DNA from: Nageia nagi
Taxonomy: Eukaryota; Pinophyta
DNA length: 64,000 nt
Assembly: GCA_050084985.1 (NCBI GenBank)
Contig: JBITNC010000001.1
Coordinates: 163,432,001-163,496,000 of the forward strand
Direction of reading: 5' to 3'
Part shown: in pieces, positions 24,165-35,229 of the stretch
Layout of the letters: each line of letters begins with the position of its first letter
Numbering within the stretch: the first letter of the stretch is position 1
Translations under genes and position numbers: made by a program
Notes under the pieces: generated by a model
Database searches by the model: none
Told to the model about the DNA's origin: nothing
The model's input: only the letters and a program-made list of their open reading frames with translations

Positions 24165-25215
24165 CAAATCTCCTACTCATATTGAATGTTATTTCCTAGT
24201 CAAACCCACCATATTTTCCTCTTCTTCTACTTTCATGAACTTTGGGAAGGGATTTGTAAAGAACCCCATGTTCATGTTATGCTCATGTTGAAGACCTAGG
24301 ATATTAGTTTCCATCTTCTCATTTTTTGAAAATGAAATATTTCCTCTATTAATTAAATAATTAATCTTAAATGCCACAATTGAATACAATCCTTTGTCAA
24401 ATGCTCTTTTGTTAATGAAAATTATAAAAATGGTCAAAAAAAAATTATGGAGAAGGACCTTTCTCGAAACATGGAGGCCTATATGAAGGAGGCAAAGCAA
24501 GGAGGTTCTTGGAAATGAAGGTATTAAAAACATCATAAAAATCCTCATTAATTGGAATGAATTTCCTTTTTGAAGTCAAGGGAATTTTTACTTTCTCAAC
24601 TTTATCAATTTTAGAAACTACCTTTTGTTCTTCTTTCTTATTTTCTTTCTTATAAGTTTCTTTTGGCTATTTTTCCTCCTTTTTAGGTAGCTACAATTGA
24701 CATCTCTTTAAAAAAAAATCAATGATTCTATAAATGAATTCATCCAATGGGAGATGTTAAAAATCAAACATGTAACCTTCCTTATGCTTTGAAAATAATT
24801 ATTCTATGAAGGTATGTATTTTATCATTACCACCAAACTTTATTTGCCTCGTAATCTTTTTCCAATGTTTCACAAAGCTTTCAATAGTTTAATTTTCTAT
24901 TTGCTTGATTTTATATGGATCCAAAAAATATGCATCCCTTGGAATGAAAATTTAAACTTATTCAATGAGCATCTTCTTGAATTGCTTGAAATCATGGATA
25001 CTTCCATTAAGTAGCCTACTATACCATTAAATAACACTTTCTGCTAGAGATAGAAGAAATAATTTGGCATGAATATGTTCATAGTTGGAGAATATGTATG
25101 CTTCATCATAGAACACATTGAGATGCATGATAGATTCTTCAATACCACAGAACTTGGAGAAATTTATATTTATGTTGCATTCAATGGTATTCATTTTGAT
25201 TATATTACCTAAGGG
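24165..25215 (-). pseudogene. Ty3/gypsy (Tat-type) gag relic
   Basis: Minus-strand frames give FSKFCGIEESIMHLNVF, then NYEHIHAKLFLLSLAES and a W-Y-x-R-L-x-x-x-S-I motif, the retrotransposon gag core, at about 24960-25180. Further on is RKFIPINEDFYDVFNT (24520-24560). After a frameshift comes YSIVAFKINYLINRGNISF (24330-24400), matching the C-x-x-L-K-x-x-I-x-x-L-I-x-x-G tail of Tat-lineage Gag. The zinc-knuckle cysteines are mostly lost. No protease or pol follows on the left. Confidence 0.65.
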
Positions 25216-25487
25216 ATTGGCACATTATTCTTATTTTTTGTCTTGATTCCATATTGGTTCAATATTAATGTAAGGACATCTAAATCTTATTTTTTGTCAG
25301 CCCCCCCCATACTCTGATATTGAGTAGAGGGGGTGAGGGAGCTAGAGGTGAGCGACACATGCCAATCCCCACCCCACTTTTATTTAAAAAACTTTAAAAT
25401 AAAATAAAAAGTTAAAGTTAAAATAATTAAATAAAATATATATATAATATTATATTATTAAATATTTAATTTTGTTTTATTTAATAG

Positions 25488-25490
<3 letters not shown>
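25216..25490. other. Gag upstream flank with C8 run and AT-rich spacer
   Basis: Contains a CCCCCCCC run near 25301 and a GAGGGGGTGAGGGAG-like purine segment, then pure A/T sequence. No element border was fixed. Confidence 0.4.

Positions 25491-25552
<62 letters not shown>
25491..25552. repeat. (TA)n-(GA)n compound microsatellite
   Basis: About 38 bp of TA followed by about 24 bp of GA, at the junction between the gypsy gag flank and a copia LTR-like region. Confidence 0.95.
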
Positions 25553-25559
25553 CTTAACA

Positions 25560-26081
25560 CTTTTCCTAAGGCAAATTTTCAATTTTCTTGAGTTCATTGC
25601 TCAGTTGGTGTCTTACAGACAAGCTACCCAACTGACCTCCATCTAATTGGCCATCAAATTTGTAAACCAATCCTCACAAAACTGGTTAGACCTGGCCAAT
25701 TGCTCTGCAACCAACTAGCTTAGCTTAAACTAAAAGTGCCTCATAACTCATCATCTTTGAGGCAATTTTTCTTATTTTTGTGCATTTTCTTTAGTTATTC
25801 CAGCTCGCCTTTGCGTATTTGATGTGTGTAGAAGTTATTAGTTTCAATTACTAGAGTTAGAGAAGTTTGTAACTTAGTCTAGTTTTGATTACAAAAGTTA
25901 TTGTATTGTTCTCCATTCTATTCTGCAACTCTCACCATTGAAGAGTGTATGAAGCTTCATTCTTGAACTTCATGAATGTAATTTCATTTTTCTTTAATAT
26001 ATTCATGTTCCTACTTAGTTCCAATATTGTTATTATAGTTTAGTTCCAATTTAATTTATTTGAATTCTCTTAAATTCATCA
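25560..26081 (+). repeat. Probable copia 5' LTR (left border uncertain)
   Basis: Ends CATCA two bases before a tRNA-Met primer-binding site. The left edge cannot be fixed because the microsatellite lies there and no second LTR copy is in the window. Confidence 0.5.
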
Positions 26082-26083
26082 TT

Positions 26084-26095
26084 TGGTATCAGAAC
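26084..26095 (+). other. Copia primer-binding site
   Basis: TGGTATCAGAAC, one change from the standard plant copia site complementary to initiator tRNA-Met. Confidence 0.8.
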
Positions 26096-26190
26096 TTTAT
26101 TGAATTTTAGTTGGGTTTGACAAATCCTACGACTTTTGGAAATTGCAAAGGTTTCTTGTAGAGTCTTTGGGTTCTTTTTTTATAGGTATA

Positions 26191-26995
26191 ATGGCTAGCA
26201 ACACAAGCTCATATATTCCTAATCTAGAGTTTGATGGCACTGACCATGAATACTCGAGAATTAAGATACAAACTTTGCTCATAGGAAAAGATTTATGGGA
26301 TATTGTTGACTATGACTACTCAAAGTCAACAGATTGAAGCATTATTTTAGTAGATGATAAGAAGATCAAGAAGCAATGCATATAGGAGAAAGAACTCTCT
26401 TGCCTTATCTCACCTCCAAGCAACTTTTGATAGGAGTATTTTTCCCATAATTGCAGGTTGTAAGATATCCAAAAATGCTTGGACAGTGTTGAAGGAAGGA
26501 GTCTAAGGGAGTGACTAAGTAAAAAAAGTGAAGTTGCGGACTTTAAGGATAGAATTTGGGACTCTCAAGAAGGAGACTGAGAAAGCTTCATATTACTATG
26601 TTAGAGTGAAAGAGATAGTTAATAAGATGTATACTCTTAGAGATACCCTGGGAAAGGTAGTGGTTATTAAAAAAACTCTAAGATCTCTCACCAAGAAGTG
26701 GAATCACATTTTTGTGATCTTTGAGGAGACTAAGGATCTCTCTCAAATGGAGATTAACTCTCTCATTAACTCTCTTTTTTGCAAAAGATGATGAGCCCAT
26801 CCAGTCTAGCAAAGATGAGAAAGACTTTTTTGCAAAAGAAGGTGAATTAAGCTCCAATGGGTAAGGAATACGTAGAATCCATAAAAGAGGCAGAGGATGA
26901 GGTAGAGGAAGAGAAGGTTCTTAAAACTCAAGATGAAGAGGTAGAGGCAATAGTGATAAGAGGAATGCTCAATGCTTTTACTGTAACAAATATGG
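26191..26995 (+). pseudogene. Copia gag (UBN2-type) with truncated zinc knuckle
   Basis: Starts ATG at 26191 (MASNTSSYIPNLEFDG). LLIGKDLWDIVDYDY is the typical N-terminal gag motif of plant copia elements. After stops and a frameshift come KLRTLRIEFGTLK and an L-R-S-L-T-K-K-W-N segment followed by EETKDLSQM (26528-26740), the UBN2 core. A zinc-knuckle start QCFYCNKYGT is reached near 26970-26995, and the element is cut off there by a CACTA-like terminus. Protease and pol are absent downstream on this strand. Confidence 0.8.
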
Positions 26996-27300
26996 CACTA
27001 CTAGAAAAAGGGTAATCTGAATCAAAAATTGAGTCAGATTATAATTTATTATCAAAATCACTTTTGCTTGATTTTTTGTCTCAATGTATGACTCTAGGAA
27101 ACATGTCAGAAATTGAGTCATCCTAAGTCAGGTTATGACATAAGTAGAGTCATATATAGAGTTAGAAAGCATAATTTGCATCATAATTTGAGTCATATTT
27201 ATAGTCAAGTTGAATCAAATTTAGAGTCAAATATTATGTCATTTTAGTGAAATAGCATCATGTTTTGAATCAGGTTCACCATCCATTTCATCACAATACA
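26996..27300 (+). mobile_element. CACTA-type transposon terminus (one end, fragment)
   Basis: Starts CACTACTAGAAAAAGGG, the standard plant CACTA terminal inverted repeat. It is followed by many short subterminal motifs of the TGAGTCA/AGTCAAATT kind in both orientations over about 270 bp. I could not find the opposite terminus before copia coding starts at 27347, so this is a fragment or a deletion derivative. It interrupts the copia zinc knuckle exactly at its left edge. Confidence 0.55.
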
Positions 27301-27346
27301 AATATAGATTTTCAATCCTCTTTACTACACAATCTAGTTCTTATGC

Positions 27347-29640
27347 TTAACTTCTTGTAAATCTTGTTTGACAATTTGTATATAATGTTAGAGAATATGG
27401 ATGGTTTTGAAGCATATTTTTAACTTTTTTTACCTTACCAACATCATTTGGAGAAGCATCACCATCACTTGGAGCAAGTTTGGGTTGCACTTGCATGGGC
27501 TTGTGTGGACTACTTGGCACCTTGGATTGCACATTTCCTTGGCTAAGCTGAATTAAAGATTGTACATTTGGAGAGCTTTTTTCAAAGGATCTATCATCAA
27601 TAAGAAGTTTTCTATTACCCCATGCTCCCCCTTCATCAAAAATAACATCCCTTGAAATAACAACTTTATGAGACTTAAGATTGTAAAATCTATATGCTTT
27701 GCTTTCTTCATAATAACCAGTAAATATACAAGGATCACTCTTTGGAGCTAATTTATTTTTATGCTCTTTTGGAACATGCACACAACCCAAGCAACTAAAC
27801 ATCTTAAAGTGATTTACATTTCACTTTTTATCATACCATGCTTCAATGGGAGTCATGCCATCCAAACTAGAAGTGGGACTTCTATTTAATATATAAATAA
27901 TAGTCCTAATTGCTTCAGCCCAATAAAGATTGCTTAGTTTCTTATTTTGGAGTATACTCCTAGCCATACTAGACAATATCATTTTCTTACGTTCAACTAC
28001 ACCATTTTGTTATGGTGTGTAGGCAACTATGAGTTGCCTTCTCACACCACAATCTTTACAATATTTCAAAAAATCATTACTACAAAACTCACCCCCTCTA
28101 TATGTTCTTAAACATTGCAAATAATAACCACTTCTGTTTCCCACATTGTACTTAAAATCCTTAAAATATGTAAAGCTTCATCCTTTATTTTTAGAAATAG
28201 TTCCAATACATCCTTGAGTAGTCATCTATAAAGGTAAGGAAATAGAAACTTATACCTATACTTAGAGTTTGCATAGGACCACAAATATCACTATGTACCA
28301 ACTATAAAGGAGAGGAGGCTCTCTATTATTGGTCTCTTGGAAAGATTTCCCTTGATTGCTTGACCAAAGTACAACCTTTACATACTTCTTTGTGTCTTGG
28401 AACTTTGGCAGCCCATACACCATCTCATTTGAAACCAACATTCTCAAACTTGCAAAGTTCATATGCCTATATCTCAAGTGCCAAAAACAACTTTTATCAT
28501 CAATTGCAACATTAGCAAAATTAGAACTATTCTCACCAAACTTAAGAGGAAATACTCTATTCCTTATCATAGGAATAATGGTGACATACTTCTTACAGTT
28601 TGTTTATCTCTTTTGTACCCTCTTGAAGAACTACCTCTACCTCTTCCTTGAGCACCTCCTCTACCTTGAAAGTCTCATCTCCTTCCTCTTACTCTAGAAG
28701 ATATATCTCTTCCTCTTCCTTAGCCTCCTCCTTGGCTATTAGTGTTTGAGTCACCTTCTTTGGATGCAAATCCTTCTCTTCGATTCCCCCAATATTTGAA
28801 GGTGTAGAGAGCCTTTCTTCATTTTATGTAAGGGAACCAATAAGATGATCATAATCAAAGATAGCAACATTTTTTCTTTTCTCTATTATGATAACTACAT
28901 TATTCCATTTGCGAAGAAGTATTCTTAACATAGAATTAAAAAACTTTGTTTAAACATGTATTTTTCATTTAAACGTGTATTTTCAAGGGCCCCAAATTTA
29001 ACCGTATTTTAAAAATACTTACCTTCTATAGTATTTTTGGCATGTTTTCCCCATTTTTCTCATATTTTCTTACCATTTTCTGCTTTTTTGGTATTTGGCC
29101 CTAGGCCATATTTTCAAAAAACTATATTTTTATTCTATGATTCTTAACACGTTCTTCACTACCACTTCATTCTTGACCTCCTCTCCAAGTGTTTCAATCT
29201 TTTGAACACATGCTTTGACCCTCACATAATATTCTCCAACCTTCTCATCCTTCTTTTGCTTCAAATTTTCAAACTCAATCTTTAAAGTTTAAAGCCTCAC
29301 TTGCTTCACTTGGTCATTGCCTTGGAACCCATCCTTCAAGGATTTTCATGCATCACTAGTTGTAGTACAACTAGCAATTCTTAGAAACAAGCTTTTGTCT
29401 AAGATAGTTTGGATATGGTAGAGTGCAAAAGAATTCTTCTTTTGGGCCCCTCTCTTAGTTGGCCTATCTAAAACTAGAAGTGTGTTCCAATCTGGCTCCA
29501 CATAGCCATCTTTTATGATGCCCCAAACTCCTTTTCCTATTAGCAAAGTCTTCATCTTCAAGGACTAATATTCATAATCATCCCCATTGAACTCAAGAAT
29601 GGGAAGATGATTAGTGCTAGTAGCCATCTTCCTCTCAAAC
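27347..29640 (-). pseudogene. Copia gag - GAG-pre-integrase - integrase - RT start (minus strand)
   Basis: From right to left: gag start (MATSTNHLPILEFNGDDYEY) near 29640-29580; MKTLLIGKGVWGIIKDGY at 29500-29555; the UBN2 part at 28870-29300, split by a MITE; a pre-integrase motif WHLRYRHMNFASL at about 28460; the integrase start [10 protein letters not shown] near 28270; a degraded integrase core to 27830; then the conserved C-terminal part at 27600-27800 (VHVPKEHKNKLAPKSDPCIF, then VVISRDVIFDE). It ends before the RT catalytic region. Many stops. It belongs with the PBS at 29758 and LTR at 29773-30200. Confidence 0.8.
28929..29139. mobile_element. Short MITE inserted in copia gag
   Basis: About 211 bp with terminal inverted repeat CATAGAATTAAAA / TTTTATTCTATG. 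It is flanked by a perfect direct repeat ATTCTTAA at 28921-28928 and 29140-29147 (readable as 8-10 bp because of microhomology). Removing it rejoins the copia gag frame (VVVKNVLR with LLRKWNNVV) exactly. An 8-bp duplication suggests a hAT-type and a 9-bp one a Mutator-type origin. It has no coding capacity. Confidence 0.7.
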
Positions 29641-29757
29641 ACAATACAACAACAAGCTCAACACCTACAACAAGCCCTTCTTGGATCACTCTTGCAAAAC
29701 TTGATGAGTTCTTGTAAAAAATACCCACAAGACTCTCTAACCCAACTAACTCTCCTA

Positions 29758-30200
29758 GCTCTAAAACCACAATGAGAAATATAAATTGTATTCTATAACA
29801 AAAAGATACTCCATGGAAGGTTAATAATCGAGCATTACTTGAGAGTTATCACTCTCAGAATTGTTACACAAAACATTGACTAAATTCCTATTACGAATAA
29901 CTAAAAACTATTACAATATGTCCTAGGAGTTACAAACAAGAAGCCCACTTAGTGACATGGAAAATAAACACCAAAAATAGAGTCAAAGATGCTAAAAACG
30001 TTAAAGATTGGAAACTACCTAAAATCGTGACGAATTGCAAGTTTGACTACCCAATTAAGCTCAAATTTCAACAATGTAAAGGTTTAGAATTTTATTCTTT
30101 GGTGGTAGCCTTCATCCCTATCAAGTTTTTGAGCTCATTTATCTTCAAACTTGGCTCAAATGGAAAGGTGATGGTTTTTGGAATGGGTTATCTATCAACA
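29758..30200 (-). repeat. Copia 5' LTR and primer-binding site (minus strand)
   Basis: The minus strand at 29758-29769 reads TGGTTTTAGAGC, a decayed tRNA-Met site, upstream of the gag start. The LTR is read as 29773-30200: in minus orientation it starts TGTTGATAGATAACCC and ends CA. Its partner is missing, so the borders come from sequence pattern alone. Confidence 0.5.
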
Positions 30201-30609
30201 CCCTCAACCTTTGTTTATCCCTTATTTTAACCCTTTTAAGAGACCTCATTTACCGAAATCCCATGCATTCATAAGCAAAAATGTTTTAGATGAGGTATGA
30301 AGATAATTGTTGATATTTTTCATGTCAAACTCATGATTAACTTCCTTGAGATAATTTCAAAAATACATTTAACTTAAAAAGTTAGATAAAAAAACTTTTA
30401 AAGCCATCAATGAGAACATACTTGATTACATGCTACATAAAATGTAAGTCTTTTCTAAAGTTCCTATGGTGTCATGATTGGCTTCTCCATATCTCAAGTC
30501 CGGCTGATAAGCTGGTGATGGAGCCACCAAGAAGATGTCAAAGGAAAAGGCAAGAGGAATAGCCAACCCTTTCCCAAATATATGCTTGTCTTAACCTTTT
30601 TAACAAGAA
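30201..30609. other. Spacer between copia LTR and SAUR island
   Basis: Mixed composition, no ORF or element recognised. Base composition shifts toward GC near 30500. Confidence 0.4.
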
Positions 30610-30949
30610 TAACCTAATGGACTTTCTCACGAAACGACATTCACTAAAATCCAAGCCACATGGGACCCACTTCCACCTGTCAGACGCCCAACTCGTCCAC
30701 GTCAAACAGGAGCGCCTCAGCCGTCGACTCCAACGGTCACAAACGCCAACCTCGGCCTCATCTCTGTCAGTCGACATCCATCGCCGACGCTCCTGCCGAC
30801 TCCCCGCTTTTAACGGTCGGCAGCAAACACGGAAAGAACACTACAACAACAAAAAGCCAAGACCAACAAAAACCATTACCATTATTATGCCCATCCAATT
30901 TCTTGTTAGCGGCCCCTGTCCTTAATGCATTTTTCAGGGTGTTAAATGC
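30610..30949 (+). promoter_or_regulatory. GC-rich putative upstream region of the SAUR-like gene
   Basis: Much more GC-rich than the rest of the window, with a CCACGTC (ABRE/G-box-like) core near 30697 and GTCGAC and AACGGTC motifs repeated at 30722-30820. Open frames here in several phases are probably chance results of GC content. Its location about 0.4-0.6 kb before the SAUR-like start suggests a promoter, but no TATA box can be assigned with certainty. A CTCTTTATAGAAAA sequence near 30983 is one candidate. Confidence 0.4.
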
Positions 30950-31262
30950 TTTCTGGGTTCATGGCAGTTCTGATCACCAATTGCTCTTTATAGAAAATCC
31001 CTGGTTCTTAAATTGAGCGGGGAGTTTCAGCTTCGAAATCAACATTCTGAGCCTCTTTTGTGGATTGGTCTTCTGGGTTTTCAGTGCAGTTCTCATTAGA
31101 AATTGCTCTCTTTAGAAAATCCCTCTTGCTTAAATTGAGCCCAGAGTTTCCAGTCCGAGGGCATCTTTGATTAACAATATCTCTTCCAGAAAGAGGGCTC
31201 TGTTTATTGAATTTTGAAATCAACATTCTGGGCCTTTTTTCTGGATTGATCTTCTGGGTATT
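30950..31262 (+). repeat. Imperfect direct repeat in the SAUR leader
   Basis: Two long, partly matching units share TTCTGGGTT, then CAGTTCT, AATTGCTCT, TTTAGAAAATCCCT, TTAAATTGAGC, GAGTTTC and GAAATCAACATTCTG. They begin near 30952 and 31072, with a further TTCTGGGT near 31251. They lie between the GC-rich region and the start codon and may form the 5' UTR. Confidence 0.7.
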
Positions 31263-31285
31263 GTGGGTTGAGTCCGCGTGCAAGA

Positions 31286-31767
31286 ATGATATTAGCACAG
31301 GGAGGGAATTTGCCCAGATTGCTCCGAAAATGGAAGTGGCGTTCTATGGGGTACAACCAAGTTTCTGATGCTGATAATTTGGGGTGCTATCCCCAGATGA
31401 AAAGGCGCCGTAACTGCAAGAAAGGAGGTAGTCCTGTAACTTTTGTTGTGGGAAAAGAAATGGAGACTTTCAAGGTGGATCCTCACATCTTGGAGTGTGG
31501 ACTGTTTGAGCCTCTGTTGGATAAGGCCAAGGCGGGGGTCTCCCAACATGTGGGAAAGAGTGGTGCGTATTCCTCAAATGCGATGCTATTTTGTTCGATC
31601 ATATGCTGTGGTTGGTGCAGAACCATGATCCCTCTCTTCGCTACCTCAATCTGGAGACGCTTTTGGAGTTTTATGCCCAGGAAGACGATTGTGCTACTGC
31701 CCAACAGAGAAATCTGAAGCCTCAAGAATTGCTTGCTTGCCAGCCCCAAATTTCTCAGGAATTATGA
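31286..31767 (+). pseudogene. SAUR-like auxin-responsive gene, frame broken by one base
   Basis: Start ATG 31286 gives a basic N-terminus with LPRLLRKWKWRS. Residues 51-66 (VTFVVGKEMETFKVDP) and 70-82 (ECGLFEPLLDKAK) follow the SAUR core. At about codon 94 (31568-31573) the reading moves by one base. The next frame continues the family pattern with CDAILFDHMLWLVQNHDPSL, LNLETLLEFYAQE and a short Gln-rich tail to TGA at 31765-31767. Total 482 bp, consistent with a single missing base in an about 160-residue gene. SAUR proteins are small, usually intronless proteins that promote cell expansion by restraining PP2C phosphatases. It may be a pseudogene or an assembly error. It is the only ordinary gene I recognise here. 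Confidence 0.65.
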
Positions 31768-33431
31768 GCAATGTGATCTGGTTTTGGCTCTGGATTGATG
31801 GCTGGAGAAGAATTGGGACTCCATTGATTGTACAGTCAATTCTTTGGTATGTAAAGACTGGATACCCTCGAGAAATAAAGACCGGCCTGCACAAAGAATT
31901 TGGTTCTTTCAAAGTTGTTTGTTATTATCTCCATTTTAATTAAAAATATGCAGCAGTGTGCATAAATTTTTAAACCAAAATACGCTTGAGTATTTATTCT
32001 CATTTAAAGATTATTTTCAAATAATGTAATTGTAAATATGTCTAAAATTTTCAGATTTGAAATTCTGTTCTTCAAAGATTATTGTACTATTGTTACGATA
32101 AAAATCATCATTAGAAAATTATTACAACAATATAGGAGCTTTTTTTTAGGTATGTATGATAAACTTTCATGGAAAATCTATATAATACAAAAGGAAGTGT
32201 TAAATGATAAAATAAAATAAACTTTGAAATATATAAAGTTTAAATTTAATATTTTTATGATGAAAAATGTTTATTGGATTTGGTAGAATTCTATTTGTTA
32301 CAATTCAAATCCAAAACAATGAATACTTAACACTATTAAAAATAGAATTGTATAAAGATATCCTTTTTTTTCTCTATCTTTGAGCATGCATTTTCTATTA
32401 TTGTTATCTAAGTTTTCAGAATAGATTGTAAGAGATTATTCTTGCTCAAGATTTTAGTGATGGAACTCTTAAGCATAACTATTTTTTTGGATTTGTTTGT
32501 TTCATAATTATCTCCATAAAAAAATCTTATTAATTCAATTAAGAATCTCTTCACTCTAGTTACATTTGAGAGAATTTTATTTGTTGCTATTCAAATCCAA
32601 AACAATGAGTAATAGAAGTTTAATCGAAGATGTTATTTTATTGTTCAATGTTTATTCTTTAACTTAGGATGTTTTTATTCTTAGAAGTTTTACTAAAAAC
32701 AATCATTTGTTATTTTTAGCATTTTTCATTTTTAGATATGTTTTGTCTATTTAAGTACTATTAAAAATATGTTTAAAAATATAGATTATTTTTTCTCTAT
32801 ATTAGAGCATTCTTATTCTATTATTATAATCCAAGTTTTTAGAATAGATTATAAGATATATTTAATTATTGGACCTACGTTAAGGTAGTTGGGGAAGTAA
32901 TGGGAATATTCCATGAGAGGCTCAAGTTAAAATATTCCCACCCGTACATGATAGAATATGTAAAAGAAATTTAGTTACTCTTTCTTTGAAATTTAAAAAG
33001 TGGTTTACCAATATTTTAAAAAAAAATACATACTTTTTCCTACTATTATTATTTGCTATTTTTTGTAGAATTTTTCTCAACTATAAGTTGTTGGCTTCTA
33101 CTATAGAAGTTTGATATTTATAATAATTACTTAAGAAGTTGTTGATTGCCTATTTATAAGTTTCAAATCATGCATATTCAAATTTATTTAATTTTATGTT
33201 TTTTAATTTATTTTTAAAAAATTTCAACATGGTATTAATGTTATTTTTCTTCCTTCTAATGATTGAAGGTTTCAACAAACTCTGAAAGGGAGTGTTTCAA
33301 TGGGAGATTTCAATTACTATGATAGCCTTTATGTTATAATGAATAAAATATATATTTTCTTGGTAAATTTGTTGGAATTCTAATGGTTTTCTTAAGCTTA
33401 TTAATTTGTTAATTATTTTGATTTAAAACAT
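31768..33431. other. AT-rich flank with dispersed duplicated blocks
   Basis: No coding recognised. Two block pairs repeat at different offsets: one with ATTCAAATCCAAAACAATGA (about 32306 and 32588), another with TTCTCTAT...GAGCAT followed by AGAATAGATT (about 32373 and 32793). A TGGTATTAATG near 33230 might be a very decayed copia primer site before the gag relic. Confidence 0.45.
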
Positions 33432-33895
33432 TTGGATATATTTAATCTCTCAAGTCTCAAAGAGTGTGATTGGTTAGATGGAATTTCAAAGTTCACTTCT
33501 TGGAAGTGTAGAGTGCATATGCTCATAGAGGTGCTAGATTTGTGGACCATTATCCTTTATACAACAATTTCTCCTTTGGATCCTCAACAAGGAAAGTTAT
33601 ACCAAAGAAGGTTGCCAAGGCCAGAATAGTCTTATTGGATTCTATGAAGGACCATCATTTTTGTCACACAGCATGGAAGACAATAAGGATATTTTCACTT
33701 CATTGACCACTCTTTATGAGAGTGTTAATATTTCAAGGCGTTATTGAAGAATAAGTCATCAAAAGTTTATGAGTCCATTAAACATGATGGCTACCTATAT
33801 GGTGAAGATTACTAATCTTAGAGATCAATTGATAGCCATTGCTATGAAGATAAAGAATAAAGAGTTAGTACCTATTGCCTAGTGGCATATGAGAT
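33432..33895 (+). pseudogene. Copia gag fragment
   Basis: WLDGISKFTSWKCRVHML followed by EVLDLW is the plant copia gag N-terminus. Around 33780-33880 another frame has MVKITNLRDQLIAIAMKIKN, the middle of the same gag. The segment stops at about 33895, where gypsy RNase H sequence begins without a spacer. Confidence 0.65.
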
Positions 33896-33904
33896 GAGTA
33901 AAGT

Positions 33905-34930
33905 ATCTTTAAAATTACTCATTTGTATTAAAATATAAAAGTAATAATTCCAATTTAGTAGTGGATGCCCTTAGTAGAAGGTGCTTTTTATTCACTAAAT
34001 TGAGAGTTTAAGTGGCTAGTTTTGATGCCATAATTGAAATTTATGCAAATGATAATGACTTTAAAGATGTATGGTTAAATTTTCAAAACATAACAAGAGG
34101 AGATAGAACCCATGGATGGTTAGCTAGTAAGAACCTACTAAGAGGAGATCAAACCCCATGGATGGATTATTTTATTCAAGAGACATTAATCAAAAGGTAG
34201 CAAGTATGGATACCATATAATTTGCTATAAAAGAATTTGATAAGAGGAAAATGTAATGAAATTCTTGTTAGTCATTTTGAAGTGGATAAGACTTTGGGAT
34301 AACTATATGAAAACTAAGTTATTGGCCAATAATGCATGCAAATGTAAAAATATTTGTGTAAAATTATATAATTTATCAACTTGATAAAGGGAGGATTAAA
34401 AACATTAGGTTGTATCATCTAGTACTAATATCAAAAAGACCTTGGTAGCATATGAGTATGGATTTCGTTCTTGAGATACTAAGAATACTAAAAGGTAATG
34501 ATTTCATTTTCATAGTTATTGATAGATTTTCTCTAAGACAACACATTTCATCCCTTATAAGAAAATGAATGATGAAACTCAAATTACTCCCTTATTCTTA
34601 TGTATTATTAAAAGCTATAGTATCAAATAGATATACTAAGTTTGTTAGCCTTTTTTATAGGACATTGTGAAATAAGATGGATATGTAGTTGAACTGTAGT
34701 TCAACATATCATCCACAAATGAATGGATAAATGGAGGTTATCAATGAAAGCCTTAAAAAATTATTATGGTGTTTGGTTTGGAAGAAGTCAATATTATAAG
34801 ACTTTATTTGAGCACAAGAAAAGTTTGCATTTGCTAATTCAATTAATTAAAGTACAACTAAGAGCTTGTTCTAAATTATGTATGGTTATAGCCTAAGAGG
34901 GGTATACAAATTAAGAAACATTATTGATTA
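33905..34930 (+). pseudogene. Ty3/gypsy chromovirus-like RNase H end and integrase
   Basis: SNNSNLVVDALSRR (about 33940-33980) is the RNase H/connection motif of chromovirus-type gypsy elements. The integrase core is recognisable in pieces: SMDFVLEI and IVIDRFS (34440-34540), a CHPQ-T-D-G-like YHPQMNG (34710-34730), and FANSINSTTKS-like sequence near 34840. Catalytic residues cannot be followed through the frameshifts. The integrase zinc finger and chromodomain are not seen. Confidence 0.65.
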
Positions 34931-35229
34931 AAGGAGATCACGTTGGATGTTAAGTTAACATCATCCTTATGTTTATTACCACTTAAGTATTTATGAATAC
35001 TAGGAATACATGTTTAAATATTATTGGTAATATGAGTGTGTCAATGGATTAGTAATAAACAATGGTTGATATCAAAACACATTGTTATTTAATCCAATGG
35101 TTGTTGTGATATTATTATTCACTTACTTTAAGTAGACAATATTGTCATGTTAGCTAAATATTATAATAATCTTGTAAATAATTAAATATCCTACAAATAT
35201 TTTGTAAAGGTGATGTAGATAAAATAAAA
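34931..35229. other. Unassigned spacer
   Basis: AT-rich, no recognised feature. The gypsy-LINE junction lies somewhere inside. Confidence 0.35.

Noticed and set aside
28356-28697. Plus-strand Leu/Phe-rich frames
   Set aside because: Antisense of the minus-strand copia gag/integrase region, which has recognisable motifs.
30538-31016. Overlapping Ser/Arg/Pro-rich frames on both strands upstream of the SAUR-like gene
   Set aside because: Stop-free in several phases because of higher GC content; no domain, no shared start signal.
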